Shown piece after piece: positions 51,474 to 61,766 of a stretch of 64,000 nt of DNA (within the stretch, counting starts at the first letter, position 1; the number at the start of each line of letters is the position of its first letter). The notes beneath the pieces were generated by a model. The model searched no databases, was not told where the DNA came from, and was given only the letters and a program-made list of their open reading frames with translations. The stretch covers positions 806,001-870,000 of the forward strand of contig NZ_JBHSAF010000014.1 in the NCBI RefSeq assembly GCF_042649925.1, written 5' to 3'. The position numbers and the translations under genes were made by a program. This DNA comes from Pseudaeromonas sharmana (GTDB lineage: Bacteria; Pseudomonadota; Gammaproteobacteria; Enterobacterales; Aeromonadaceae).

Positions 51474-53309
51474 ATGTCGACCCTGATACGCCCCTTCAAA
51501 TGGTTGCTGCAAAGCTGCTGGAAACTGCTGAATTTTACCCGGCTACTGGTATTGAACCTGTTGTTTTTACTACTGGTATTACTCCTTGTCATTGCCCTGA
51601 ACCACGAAGAACAAAAGCCGGCGATAGCGGGAGCCCTGGTGCTTAATCTCTCAGGCCAGCTGGTAGATCAGCTGAGTGAAGAAGAGGCCTCCAGCCAGAT
51701 GCTGCGCAGTTGGTTAGCCAGCGATGAACCGCCTCAGGAAACACTGGTCGCCGATGTGATTCGCGCCCTGGATGCGGCGCGTACCGATAGCCGGATTACA
51801 GGGGTCGTCTTGTCTCTGCAGGATTTACAGACCAGTAATCTGGGTAAACTGGTGCGCATCGCCGACGCCCTCGACCAATTCCGCCAAAGCGGCAAACCGG
51901 TTATCGCGACCGGCAGCTACTTCCAGCAACATCAATATTTACTGGCCGCCCATGCCGACCGCATCTTGCTTGACCCGGCAGGAGCCGTGATGGTTCAAGG
52001 TTTTGGCCTTTATAACCTTTACTACAAATCTGCACTTGAGAAATTCAATGTCACACCGCATGTGTTTCGCGTCGGCACCTACAAGTCGTTCGTCGAACCG
52101 TTCACGCGAGACGACATGTCACCGGAGGCCCGAGAAGCCAATAGCCGCTGGCTGAATCAGTTGTGGCAGTATTTTGTCAGCGATGTTGCCAAGGCCCGCC
52201 ATCTCGAGGCCGATGTGGTTTCACCGGACAAATCACAACTGCTGACCAGATTGGCCGCAGCCGAAGGTAACGCGGCACAATATGCGCTCCAGCAAAAACT
52301 GGTGGATAGACTGGCTGTCCGCGCTGAACGCATCGCCGAGATCGTGAAATTTGCCGGAGCCAGCGATGAAGAGCCGGGATTTCGCCATGTCCTGTTTGCC
52401 GATTACCTCCAACAGTTGCCGGACCCTTATGCTCGGCACGATAAACCGCAGATCGCCTGGATTGTTGCCTCTGGTTCCATTCAGAACGGCAAGCAGCCCG
52501 CAGGCAGCATAGGCGGTGACAGCTTGAGCGACCTGCTGCGTCAGGTTGCCAATGATGATGGCATCAAAGCCCTGGTGCTGCGTATCGACAGTCCTGGCGG
52601 CAGTGCCTTTGCTGCTGAACAAATTCGAACTGAACTCGATGCCATCAAGGCAAAAGGCAAGCCCGTCGTCGTCAGCATGGGCAGCCTGGCAGCGTCAGGC
52701 GGCTACTGGATGGCCACGGCTGCGGATCGCATCATTGCCGAACCGACCACGCTGACCGGCTCTATCGGTGTTTTTGGCTTATTTGCCAGCATCGAAAATG
52801 CGTTGGCCTATGTCGGAATTCACAGTGATGGCGTTGCCAGCACAGATTTTGCCGGGATCGATCCCAGCCGCCCATTGCCAGAGCACGTGCAGCAAGTTAT
52901 TCAGATGAATATCAACAACACCTATCAGCGTTTCATTACCTTGGTTGCCGCCAGTCGCAAGATGTCTGTGGCCGCCGTCGACAAGGTCGCGCAAGGGCAT
53001 GTCTGGACCGGGAGTGACGCCAAAGCGCTGGGACTGGTCGATGAGTTAGGCAGCGTTGAGGATGCCATGGCCGCCGCCGCACGGTTGGCAAAACTGGATG
53101 ATTACGATGTCGTCAATGTCGAGGCAGAACTGCCGCCGGCGCAAAAATTGATGCGCCAACTGCTGCAACGAGGCGCCTGGATGTTCGGATCCGATAGTGA
53201 ACGCTGGCTTGCGCAATGGTTGAAATTTGGCTCACCAGCACTGAAACAGATTCAGAGCCTGGATGATCCGCAGGGCCAATACCTGATTGCTCCGATAACA
53301 GCCCCCTGA
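51474..53309 (+). CDS. sppA: Signal peptide peptidase A (protease IV)
   Basis: 611 residues from the ATG at 51474 (MSTLIRPFKWLLQSC), preceded by AGGA; the frame is open 20 codons upstream without a site. A 67-kDa-type S49 protease with duplicated domains that degrades cleaved signal peptides. A single N-terminal membrane anchor (LLVLNLLFLLLVLLLVIAL, about 26-44). Catalytic Lys in VGTYKSFVEPF near 205 and Ser in SLAASGGYWMA near 408 are present. ansA follows, as in E. coli. Confidence 0.94.
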   Translation: MSTLIRPFKWLLQSCWKLLNFTRLLVLNLLFLLLVLLLVIALNHEEQKPAIAGALVLNLSGQLVDQLSEEEASSQMLRSWLASDEPPQETLVADVIRALDAARTDSRITGVVLSLQDLQTSNLGKLVRIADALDQFRQSGKPVIATGSYFQQHQYLLAAHADRILLDPAGAVMVQGFGLYNLYYKSALEKFNVTPHVFRVGTYKSFVEPFTRDDMSPEAREANSRWLNQLWQYFVSDVAKARHLEADVVSPDKSQLLTRLAAAEGNAAQYALQQKLVDRLAVRAERIAEIVKFAGASDEEPGFRHVLFADYLQQLPDPYARHDKPQIAWIVASGSIQNGKQPAGSIGGDSLSDLLRQVANDDGIKALVLRIDSPGGSAFAAEQIRTELDAIKAKGKPVVVSMGSLAASGGYWMATAADRIIAEPTTLTGSIGVFGLFASIENALAYVGIHSDGVASTDFAGIDPSRPLPEHVQQVIQMNINNTYQRFITLVAASRKMSVAAVDKVAQGHVWTGSDAKALGLVDELGSVEDAMAAAARLAKLDDYDVVNVEAELPPAQKLMRQLLQRGAWMFGSDSERWLAQWLKFGSPALKQIQSLDDPQGQYLIAPITAP

Positions 53310-53315
53310 TTGACA

Positions 53316-53342
53316 CAGGGCGGAGGCCAGGCCTCCGCCCTG
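53316..53342 (+). terminator. Hairpin after sppA
   Basis: A GC-rich near-perfect inverted repeat CAGGGCGGAGGCC/GGCCTCCGCCCTG (53316-53328 with 53330-53342) seven bases after the sppA stop, but no T tract. Probable 3' end structure rather than a classical terminator. Confidence 0.55.
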
Positions 53343-53604
53343 CTCACGTCTCACTTCTGGTGATCTCATCCACGACTCGCTACAGGACCCTGTGTGAAAA
53401 CCAGCCGCAAGGATGCGGCGGATCAGCCTGCTCACGACAGCCGGCGCCGCTAACGTGGTTAGCGCCGACCTCACCAGCAAGGTAACAGCACGCGACACGG
53501 ATTACCGCAACTCATACCCATCAGAAGAATCTAGACATCGCTTGGTCGGTTAGTCGCCCCTTCGTATAATCACCGTCAAATGACCTCTCGCTGTGGAGTA
53601 CAGG

Positions 53605-54615
53605 GTGAACAGAAAGCGTATTTACATCGCCTACACTGGCGGCACGATCGGCATGCAGCGCTCCGAGCAAGGCTATGTACCGGCAGCCGGCTTCATGCAG
53701 CAATCTCTAGCGGCCATGCCGGAATTTCATCGCCCTGAAATGCCTGACTACGTCATTCATGAATATGCACCGCTGATCGACTCTTCTGATATGACACCGG
53801 CAGACTGGCAACGGATTGCCGAAGATATCCGTGATCACTATGCCGACTTTGATGGTTTTGTCGTCCTGCATGGCACCGACACCATGTCATTCACCGCTTC
53901 CGCACTCTCCTTCATGCTGGAAGACCTGAGCAAGCCGGTTATCATTACAGGCTCTCAAATTCCGTTGGCCGAGTTGCGCTCGGACGGACAGCAGAATTTG
54001 CTCAACGCCCTGTATCTGGCAGCCAACTATCCGATCCATGAAGTGACGTTGTTCTTCAATAACCAGCTGTTTCGGGGAAATCGCACGACCAAGGTCGATG
54101 CCGACGGGTTCAAGGCATTTGATTCGCCGGATTTTCCCCCGTTACTGGAGGCCGGCATTCACATTGAACTGCACGCAGGTGAACTCGGACAAGCCAGCAA
54201 CCGACCATTACAATTGCACTCTATCCAGCCGCAACCGATCGGGGTGGTTACCCTTTATCCGGGGATATCGTTTGAGGTCATCGCCAACTTGTTGCAGCAA
54301 CCGGTCAAAGCATTGATCCTGCTGACTTACGGCGTAGGCAATGCACCGCAGGATCCCAGATTACTGAGTCAGTTGCGTGAGGCCTCGGGACGCGGCGTGA
54401 TCATTGTCAATCTCAGCCAATGCCTGCGCGGCAGGGTCAATATGGGGGGCTACGCCACGGGCAATGCATTGGCCGAAGCAGGCGTCATCTCCGGTTATGA
54501 TATGACAACTGAAGCGGTGTTGGCCAAGCTGCACTTCTTGCTGAGCCAGCCGTTGCCTTGCGATCAGATCCGCATGTTGATGCAGCAATCGTTGCGTGGC
54601 GAGCTGACGGCATAG
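53605..54615 (+). CDS. ansA: L-asparaginase I, cytoplasmic
   Basis: 336 residues (E. coli 338) from a GTG at 53605 with GGAG six bases upstream. Hydrolyses asparagine to aspartate and ammonia. The two catalytic Thr are in YTGGTIGMQ near residue 12 and LHGTDTMS near 89. GSQIPLAELRSDGQQNLLNA near 117 is highly conserved. No signal peptide, so the low-affinity cytoplasmic type. Confidence 0.95.
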   Translation: MNRKRIYIAYTGGTIGMQRSEQGYVPAAGFMQQSLAAMPEFHRPEMPDYVIHEYAPLIDSSDMTPADWQRIAEDIRDHYADFDGFVVLHGTDTMSFTASALSFMLEDLSKPVIITGSQIPLAELRSDGQQNLLNALYLAANYPIHEVTLFFNNQLFRGNRTTKVDADGFKAFDSPDFPPLLEAGIHIELHAGELGQASNRPLQLHSIQPQPIGVVTLYPGISFEVIANLLQQPVKALILLTYGVGNAPQDPRLLSQLREASGRGVIIVNLSQCLRGRVNMGGYATGNALAEAGVISGYDMTTEAVLAKLHFLLSQPLPCDQIRMLMQQSLRGELTA

Positions 54616-54755
54616 CCATCATCCGGCTCCCCATATGCTCAAGCGAGTATCCAACGGCTCACCATTCAGCGCAGGATAGCAGATGCACCACCACAAGTGG
54701 TTAGGGGGCTATCGCGCCCCCGTTGAGGCCCCGCCCTCAACAGCACTGCGCATCA

Positions 54756-55145
54756 CTAAGGCTCTTTTTGGTTAAACTGCATCGCAACGCTGTTGACACA
54801 ATAACGCAGACCGCTCGGTGTCGGGCCATCATCAAACACATGACCTAAGTGGGCTCCGCACTCATTACAGAGAATTTCGGTGCGAACCATGCCATGGGAA
54901 CGATCCCGCTCATAGCGCACGGCACCAGGACGCGCCGCATCAAAACTGGGCCAGCCACAGCCGGAATCAAATTTGTGTTCCGAATCGAACAACACGTTCC
55001 CGCAACAGATACAAAGGTAATCACCACTTTGGCGATTGTGCAGCAAGGCGCCTGAAAACGGCGCTTCAGTCCCCTTTTCCCAGCAAACGTGATATGCCTC
55101 ATCGCTGAGCTTGTCACGCCACACAGAATGCTCATTTGTTACCAT
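54756..55145 (-). CDS. msrB: Methionine-R-sulfoxide reductase B
   Basis: 129 residues. Reduces methionine-R-sulfoxide in proteins. Zinc ligands Cys45/Cys48 and Cys93/Cys96 are present, the resolving Cys63 lies in SGCGWPSF, and the catalytic Cys116 in RYCVNSVAMQF. In E. coli msrB sits next to gapA; here glgX, glgB and malQ separate the two. Confidence 0.95.
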   Translation of the reverse strand: MVTNEHSVWRDKLSDEAYHVCWEKGTEAPFSGALLHNRQSGDYLCICCGNVLFDSEHKFDSGCGWPSFDAARPGAVRYERDRSHGMVRTEILCNECGAHLGHVFDDGPTPSGLRYCVNSVAMQFNQKEP

Positions 55146-55200
55146 GGTTACAACTCATGTTATCAAGTTGTAACAATCATACCTTAACGATGAAATAGAC

Positions 55201-57297
55201 TCACGCCTTGGCAGAAGAAACCACACCAGGCTCACATTTTCGCTGACGTAGCAACTTGACTGCATGTGCCCGTCCCAACGTCATGTGCACACTGACATCA
55301 TCCGGTAAAAATGGCATGCCATCATGGCAGGCGGTATCAATGACCTCTTCCCACTCCATCCCTGCGGCCGCCGCGGGTAAGCGGAAATGGATGTCATAGC
55401 CACTGGCATTGAACATTACCAACCAGCGCTCCCCACCATGGCTCAAATCACCAATATCCATGACAAACACTTGCGATACCGGCGAGTTCCAGTCGCTATC
55501 TGACAAAATATGGCCATCCGGGTGATACCAGACGACCTGATGTACGGCATTTTGTTTACCCAAATAGTGATCATCCACCAGTTTGAGCCCGGAAAACACA
55601 TCGGAGCTCTGCCGGATCTGAATCAATTTGCGCACAAATTCGAGCAGACGCTCATCTTCCTCGCGTAACTCCCAGCTGAGCCAACTGATTTGGTTGTCCT
55701 GACAATATGCATTGTTGTTGCCCATCTGGGTGCGGCCGATCTCGTCTCCGGCCAGCATATGGGGTATCCCTTGGGCCAGAAACAATGTCGTCAGCAAATT
55801 GCGCTTTTGCTGCTGACGCATGGTGCTAATCCGCAGATCAGCGGTCGGCCCCTCGACACCATAGTTGGCCGATAGGTTATGACCGTGACCATCCCGATTT
55901 TCCTCACCATTCGGCTGGTTGTGACGCTGGTTATAGCTGACCAGGTCTTCCAGCGTGAAGCCGTCGTGATAACACAGAAAATTCACACTGGAGTGAATTG
56001 AGCGGTGTGACTTGGGAAACACGTCTCGTGAACCCAGCAATCGGGTTGCAAAGTCAGCCATGCGCCCCGTGTCACCACGCCAAAACGAACGCACCGTATC
56101 GCGAAAACGATCATTGGTTTCATGCCACTGGCTTGGAAACTGTCCCAGTCGATAACCAAAGGGACCAATATCCCAGGGCTCGGCAATCAACCTGGCACGA
56201 CTGATAACCGGATCTTGCATGATCGCTTTGAAGAAGCCGCCACAGGGGTCAAACTCATTGCCTTCACGGGCCAATGTGACGGCCAGGTCAAATCGGAATC
56301 CGTCGACCTGCATCTCGGTCAGCCAGTAGCGAAGACTGTCCATCACCAAACGCAATACCGTTGGATGATCCACATTGACGGTATTGCCACAACCTGCGAC
56401 GTTCAGATAGCGCTGATAATCAGGGCCGTGGCCACCATTTTCAAATGCATAGTAGCTACGGTTATCAATTCCCTTAAAGCAGAGAATTGGCCCACCTGCC
56501 CCCGCCTCAGCCGTGTGGTTGAACACCACATCCAGAATGACCTCGATGCCGGCACGGTGTAACTCGCGGACCATGGTTTTGAATTCGACAACGGCATCAC
56601 GGACGGCGTAGCGTGGATCGGGAGCCATAAAACAGATGGGATTGTAGCCCCAATAGTTGACCAGCCCCATGTCGACCAACCTTGGCTCGCTCATAAAACT
56701 GGCAATCGGCATCAGCTGCAGCGTGGTGATCCCAAGCTGTTTCAAGTAAGCAATGACCACAGGATGGGACAAGCCTAAATAGGTCCCACGCAGGGTCTCG
56801 GGTATCTCGGGGTGCAGCCGGGTAAAGCCTTTAACGTGCGTTTCATACAGCAGCGTCTGGGCATCGCTGTATCCGGGTTTAGCCACGCCTTGCCAGTCAA
56901 AGTCCTCTGCCGTTACGACTGACTTGCTGACCATCTGCTGGCTATCACCCTCATACAAAACATGATTCCAGATCAGCGGCCGACTCAATGCCCGGCTGTA
57001 GGGATCCAACAGCAACTTGTTGACATCAAACAGGAGTCCTTGCGCCGGATCATTGACCCCTTCAAGGCGCCAGCCATAACGCTGCCCGGCTTTAACTCCG
57101 GAAACATACCCGTACCAAACCTGACCACGCCGCTCGTGCAGGCTAAAGCGTTGAATCTCTCGCTCAGCGGCATCGAACAAGCACAGCCAGGCTGCCGAGG
57201 CATCTGGCGCCCAGAGTGCAAAATTGCAACCGCCCTCATCAAGAGAGGCCCCTAAAGGGGCCTCTCTTCCAGGCAACAGCGTGTAGCTCGCGCCCAT
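55201..57297 (-). CDS. glgX: Glycogen debranching enzyme
   Basis: 698 residues (E. coli 657). Isoamylase-type GH13 enzyme that cuts alpha-1,6 branches, mainly short ones left by phosphorylase. CBM48 domain about 15-105. GH13 motifs: DVVFNHTAE near 243 (region I), DGFRFDLAVTL near 335 with the nucleophile Asp (II), IAEPWD near 372 with the acid Glu (III), and CYHDGFT near 445 (IV). It starts three bases after glgB stops. Last gene of malQ-glgB-glgX. Confidence 0.94.
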   Translation of the reverse strand: MGASYTLLPGREAPLGASLDEGGCNFALWAPDASAAWLCLFDAAEREIQRFSLHERRGQVWYGYVSGVKAGQRYGWRLEGVNDPAQGLLFDVNKLLLDPYSRALSRPLIWNHVLYEGDSQQMVSKSVVTAEDFDWQGVAKPGYSDAQTLLYETHVKGFTRLHPEIPETLRGTYLGLSHPVVIAYLKQLGITTLQLMPIASFMSEPRLVDMGLVNYWGYNPICFMAPDPRYAVRDAVVEFKTMVRELHRAGIEVILDVVFNHTAEAGAGGPILCFKGIDNRSYYAFENGGHGPDYQRYLNVAGCGNTVNVDHPTVLRLVMDSLRYWLTEMQVDGFRFDLAVTLAREGNEFDPCGGFFKAIMQDPVISRARLIAEPWDIGPFGYRLGQFPSQWHETNDRFRDTVRSFWRGDTGRMADFATRLLGSRDVFPKSHRSIHSSVNFLCYHDGFTLEDLVSYNQRHNQPNGEENRDGHGHNLSANYGVEGPTADLRISTMRQQQKRNLLTTLFLAQGIPHMLAGDEIGRTQMGNNNAYCQDNQISWLSWELREEDERLLEFVRKLIQIRQSSDVFSGLKLVDDHYLGKQNAVHQVVWYHPDGHILSDSDWNSPVSQVFVMDIGDLSHGGERWLVMFNASGYDIHFRLPAAAAGMEWEEVIDTACHDGMPFLPDDVSVHMTLGRAHAVKLLRQRKCEPGVVSSAKA

Positions 57298-57300
57298 GCA

Positions 57301-59484
57301 TCAATCCCCGATACGCTTGATAAATACGGTAGCTAACGGAGGTAGATTAAGCACGATTGACTGCGCTTGTCCATGCGCCGGTACATCCTGGCTGTGGAAA
57401 GCCAGCCCACCGGTGTCATAATCGCTGCCCCAGTAATACTGGCTGTCGGTATTCAGCACCACTTGGTAGGTGCCTGTTTCAGGCACACCCAGACGGTAAC
57501 CTGCTACGGGCGTCGGCGTGAAATGGCTGACGATCAGGATTTGGCTTGACGCATCCTTGTTGCGGCGCAGCATGACAAACGTGCTACGCTCACTGTCATT
57601 GTGATCCAGCCAGCTGAAACCCCCGCGTTGGTAATCCGTTTCGAATAGCGCCGTCTCACTGCGGTAGAGATGGTTTAAATCCCTGATCAGATTGTGCTGG
57701 CCCTTGTGCTTGTCAAACTGCAACAACCACCATGACAATTGGGCGTCATGGTTCCATTCATTAGACTGACCGAATTCGGTGCCCATGAAGTTCAGCTTCT
57801 TGCCAGGATGAGCATACATGTAGCCCATATAAGCGCGCAGGTTGGCCGCCTGTTGCCACTCATCACCCGGCATCTTGTAGAGTAATGAGTGTTTGCCGTG
57901 TACGACCTCGTCATGGGACAACGACAGAATGAAGTTCTCGTCGTAGTGATACACCATCGAGAACGTCAATTCGTTGTGGTGATAACGGCGATAGAGGGGA
58001 TCCTTTTTCATGTACTCCAGCGAGTCATGCATCCACCCCATATTCCATTTAAATCCGAATCCAAGCCCACCAGTAAACGTCGGGCGCGAGACACCGGCAA
58101 AGGCGGTTGATTCCTCGGCGATTGTCATGGCGTGCGGATAATGTTTGTAGACTTCTTCGTTGAACCAGCGCAGCAGGCTGATAGCCTCATAGTTGTGGTT
58201 ACCACCGTGGATATTCGGTACCCACTCGCCCTCTTTGCGAGAGTAATCCCAGTAAAGCATCGAGGCGACAGCATCTACCCGCAGACCATCGATATGGAAG
58301 TGATCCAGCCAATATAAAGCACTAGCCACCAGGAATTGGCGCACATGATCCCGACCAAAGTCATAGATGTAAGAGTTCCAATCCGGGTGCCAGCCACGGC
58401 GAGGATCCTCATATTCATACAGGGGGGTACCATCAAATCGCGCCAGACCATGAGAGTCCGACGGGAAGTGCGCTGGAACCCAGTCCAGAATAACGCCGAT
58501 GCCCGCCAGGTGACATTGATCGACAAAGTACTTGAAGTCATCCGCGGAGCCAAAACGGCTGGTCGGCGCGAACATTCCAACAGGTTGATAACCCCATGAG
58601 CCAGAGAATGGATGTTCGGAAATCGGCATCAACTCGATATGGGTGTACCCCATCTCTTTGACATACGGAATCAGTTCCGCCGCCATCTCTCGATAGCTCA
58701 GCGAGGCACCGTCATCGTGACGCTTCCATGAGGCAAAGTGCAGCTCATAGATAGTCAGGGGTTGTTCAAGCTTGTCATTCAGCTGTGAAACACGCCAAGA
58801 CTCATCATGCCATTCAAATTGGCTCTGATCGTAGACTACCGAAGCGAATGACGGATATTGTTCCGAATAGAAACCGACCGGATCCGCTTTATGTGGCAGG
58901 CGGTTACCCATCGGATCTTTCAATTCATACTTATAACGCTCTCCGGCCGTCAGGCCCGGAACAAAAAGAACCCAATGACCGCACAAACTGCGCTGCATCG
59001 GGTGACGACGTCCATCCCAAAAATTAAAATCGCCAATCAGGCTCACTGCCGAGGCGCTCGGCGCGAATACAGCAAAACGAACGCCGGAAACCTCTACTCC
59101 ATTCACAACCTCAGTCACCAGTTGCGCACCCAGCGTGCGATACAGATTCGCCGCATCCTGCGTCATTTCAGCCAGGCCAGCATAGGCGGTATCCCTAAAC
59201 TGATAAGGATCGATCACAGTGGTGCTGGTATCAGGATATTGAACGGAGAGGGAATAGGGAAAAAGCTTCTTGTGACGGGGAAATTGGGCTTCGAACAAAC
59301 CAAGCTTATCGACACAGGTCAGGCTCGCCACGACCTTGTCGCTTCCGAGTTCTTTGACATCAACAGTCAAGGCGCCAGGTAACCAGGCACGAAGCACTAA
59401 TCCATTACCTTGTGGATTGGCCATTAGCCCCAGATGATCAAACGGTTGCCCGCAACGGGCTCCAGTCAATTCTTTTATCAGCAT
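57301..59484 (-). CDS. glgB: 1,4-alpha-glucan branching enzyme
   Basis: 727 residues (E. coli 728). Introduces alpha-1,6 branches into glycogen. N-terminal domains about 1-225 (CBM48 at FAVFAPSASAVSLIGDFNFW), then the GH13 barrel: LDWVPAHFPSD near 335, GLRVDAVASMLYWDY near 400 with the nucleophile Asp, TIAEEST near 457 with the acid Glu, and LSHDEVVHGKHS near 522. The gene lies 86 bases after malQ with a hairpin in the gap. Confidence 0.96.
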   Translation of the reverse strand: MLIKELTGARCGQPFDHLGLMANPQGNGLVLRAWLPGALTVDVKELGSDKVVASLTCVDKLGLFEAQFPRHKKLFPYSLSVQYPDTSTTVIDPYQFRDTAYAGLAEMTQDAANLYRTLGAQLVTEVVNGVEVSGVRFAVFAPSASAVSLIGDFNFWDGRRHPMQRSLCGHWVLFVPGLTAGERYKYELKDPMGNRLPHKADPVGFYSEQYPSFASVVYDQSQFEWHDESWRVSQLNDKLEQPLTIYELHFASWKRHDDGASLSYREMAAELIPYVKEMGYTHIELMPISEHPFSGSWGYQPVGMFAPTSRFGSADDFKYFVDQCHLAGIGVILDWVPAHFPSDSHGLARFDGTPLYEYEDPRRGWHPDWNSYIYDFGRDHVRQFLVASALYWLDHFHIDGLRVDAVASMLYWDYSRKEGEWVPNIHGGNHNYEAISLLRWFNEEVYKHYPHAMTIAEESTAFAGVSRPTFTGGLGFGFKWNMGWMHDSLEYMKKDPLYRRYHHNELTFSMVYHYDENFILSLSHDEVVHGKHSLLYKMPGDEWQQAANLRAYMGYMYAHPGKKLNFMGTEFGQSNEWNHDAQLSWWLLQFDKHKGQHNLIRDLNHLYRSETALFETDYQRGGFSWLDHNDSERSTFVMLRRNKDASSQILIVSHFTPTPVAGYRLGVPETGTYQVVLNTDSQYYWGSDYDTGGLAFHSQDVPAHGQAQSIVLNLPPLATVFIKRIGD

Positions 59485-59523
59485 GCCTACACCCTTTTTT
59501 TTGCTATTTTATTTGTTGTTATC

Positions 59524-59549
59524 GTCTGGCCCGGCGAACCGGGCCAGAC
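59524..59549 (-). terminator. Hairpin between malQ and glgB
   Basis: A perfect 11-bp stem GTCTGGCCCGG/CCGGGCCAGAC (59524-59534 with 59539-59549), CGAA loop. No T run follows on the minus strand (GATAACAAC), so it may be a processing or stability element rather than a terminator. Confidence 0.5.
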
Positions 59550-59570
59550 ATTGTCACTGACAAAAAAACG

Positions 59571-61766
59571 TTAGTGACTACCAGCCTTATAGCGAGCGTC
59601 GGTCATGCGTTTGGCCAGTTCAGCCAGCGCCGGATCGGCAAAAATATCGCTCAGGTTACGAGTCAGTTTACGCCGCCAGTTTGGATACTCAGTGCTGGTA
59701 CCCGGAACGTTGACAGGCTTGTCCATCTCGAGCCAATCCTCAAGCTGGGTACTGAACAACGCACAATTACCGAGGCACATGTGAATCTGCATGCCATGGT
59801 TCAACTCACGGCTCATGCCTGCCCAGTTGACATCACGCGGCACCGAATCTGACAGTACACCGTGGCCATGCAAGCTATCGAGGATGCGTTGCTTGGCCTG
59901 GTGGCGATCTGCGCGCAAGCTGTCGAGCACGGCATCGTCAGGATAGAGACCCAGCTCACGACCCAACGTCAAGTCATCACAATGCCAGTAACCACGCAGC
60001 GTCGGCATATCGTGTGTCGTCAACGCCGCCATAGCCTGCTCAGGATAGTGAGCCGGAGAGATAAATCCGCCATCCGTCTTCGAACGCTCGAAGAAGAAAA
60101 TACGGTAGGAGTGCACACCATTTTCCTTCAGCAGCACATCCATACCATCTGGCACTGTGCCCAGATCCTCACCGATGATGAGACACTGGTTGCGCACAGA
60201 CTCCAGCGCCAGGATACCCAGCAGGTCATTTACGCGATAATAGATGTAAGCCCCCTTCGCCGCTGAGGCTCCAGGCGGTACCCACCACAGACGCAACAAG
60301 GCCATGGCATGATCGATGCGTAACGAACCGCAGGAACGCATATTCGAACGGAAAAGATCGATCATCGGTTGATACTGGGCTTCCAGCAACTTGGCTGGAT
60401 CCATGGGAGGCAGACCCCAGTTTTGACCTAACGGGCCAAGCACATCCGGTGGCGCACCAACACTGGCTTTAGGACAATAGAGTTCGCTGTTGGCCCAAAT
60501 TTCTGTTGAACCTTCCGAAACGCCCACCGCGAGGTCACGGTAAATACCCATGATCATGCCAGAAGACTTAGCCTTGGCATCGGCGTTAGCCAATTGCTCG
60601 TCAGCCAGGAACTGCAAGTACATGTAGAAACGCACATCCGCATCGTGCTCAGCCGCCCAGTTAGCCACGGCAGGCTTGTGATACTCACGATACTCTTCCG
60701 GCCATGCCGGCCAGCCCCATGCATTCATGCCTTGACCATACAAAGCCGCCTGCAGGGCGTCGTAGATCGCCTGTTGCTTCAGGCTCTCGCCGCCAGCGGC
60801 AATAAAGGCAGCAAATGCCTTGCCACGATTGGTGTTTTTGCCGAGCTTGGCACCATCAAACACCTTGCGCAGAACACTTACTTTGGTCTGCGTCACGCCG
60901 GTGTAATCCACCCACTCCTTGGCGCGCAACTGTGCCAGTTGCTGCTGGAATTCGACGGTAGCAACCTCAGCTTTGACCGCTGCATTTTGCTGGTATTCCG
61001 GAACGGCTTCGACATCGATATAAATGACATTGAGCCAGCGGCGGGATGACGGGCTGTACGGGCTGGCGCTTTCCGGGTTAGCCGGATAAAGAGCATGAAT
61101 CGGGTTCAAACCAACGAAATGAGCCCCCCATTGCGCCATATTCTCGACCAGTATGCCCAGATCAGTGAAGTCACCAATCCCCCAGTTGCTTTCATTCCGC
61201 AGGCAGTACAGCTGAATGCTTGGGCCCCAAACCTTGCGACCATTAACAAACGGCTCCTGCTTGTAACAGGCCTTAGGAGCAACGATCAATCGCAGCGAAC
61301 CCAACGCCTGGCGGGCGCTTTTTTTCACTGTCAGCTCGTGATAGCCCAATGGCAACTCGGCTTCGATGCTAACGCGATATGACTGGTACTCAACATCGTT
61401 GATATGAGCCACTGCAGCCATTTCACCGTTCACAGCAACCAAGGTTCCCTTGACAGTGTCTCCGGCCTCGGTCTTGACTTCCCAAACCAGTTCATCGTTC
61501 ACCAAAGTAATCGGCAAACGTAGATCAAAACCAATAACTTCGCCTGCACGAACCACTAACACAGGGTCAAGCGGACGTTGCCACAGAGCATGATTTTCTT
61601 GTTCTAACTGAGCTTGAAGGGCAGTTTCGTCGTCAACTTTGTAACCCATGGCTGCAAGCATCGCAGCCTTGCTTTCCAAAGTGACTTCGGCCGGGTTACC
61701 CCAGGCATCTACATATTCGTTGGCAATGCCTTTGGCAGCCGCCAACTGTTCAATCAAAGTTGTCAT
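59571..61766 (-). CDS. malQ: 4-alpha-glucanotransferase (amylomaltase)
   Basis: 731 residues (E. coli 694). GH77 enzyme that disproportionates maltodextrins, releasing glucose and longer chains for phosphorylase. An N-terminal beta-rich domain (about 1-165, typical of the MalQ rather than DPE1 form) precedes the barrel, with SLRIDHAMAL near 487 holding the nucleophile Asp, IIGEDLGTVPDGM near 533 the acid Glu, and ALTTHDMPTLRGYW near 582. First gene of the malQ-glgB-glgX group. No MalT box found upstream. Confidence 0.94.
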   Translation of the reverse strand: MTTLIEQLAAAKGIANEYVDAWGNPAEVTLESKAAMLAAMGYKVDDETALQAQLEQENHALWQRPLDPVLVVRAGEVIGFDLRLPITLVNDELVWEVKTEAGDTVKGTLVAVNGEMAAVAHINDVEYQSYRVSIEAELPLGYHELTVKKSARQALGSLRLIVAPKACYKQEPFVNGRKVWGPSIQLYCLRNESNWGIGDFTDLGILVENMAQWGAHFVGLNPIHALYPANPESASPYSPSSRRWLNVIYIDVEAVPEYQQNAAVKAEVATVEFQQQLAQLRAKEWVDYTGVTQTKVSVLRKVFDGAKLGKNTNRGKAFAAFIAAGGESLKQQAIYDALQAALYGQGMNAWGWPAWPEEYREYHKPAVANWAAEHDADVRFYMYLQFLADEQLANADAKAKSSGMIMGIYRDLAVGVSEGSTEIWANSELYCPKASVGAPPDVLGPLGQNWGLPPMDPAKLLEAQYQPMIDLFRSNMRSCGSLRIDHAMALLRLWWVPPGASAAKGAYIYYRVNDLLGILALESVRNQCLIIGEDLGTVPDGMDVLLKENGVHSYRIFFFERSKTDGGFISPAHYPEQAMAALTTHDMPTLRGYWHCDDLTLGRELGLYPDDAVLDSLRADRHQAKQRILDSLHGHGVLSDSVPRDVNWAGMSRELNHGMQIHMCLGNCALFSTQLEDWLEMDKPVNVPGTSTEYPNWRRKLTRNLSDIFADPALAELAKRMTDARYKAGSH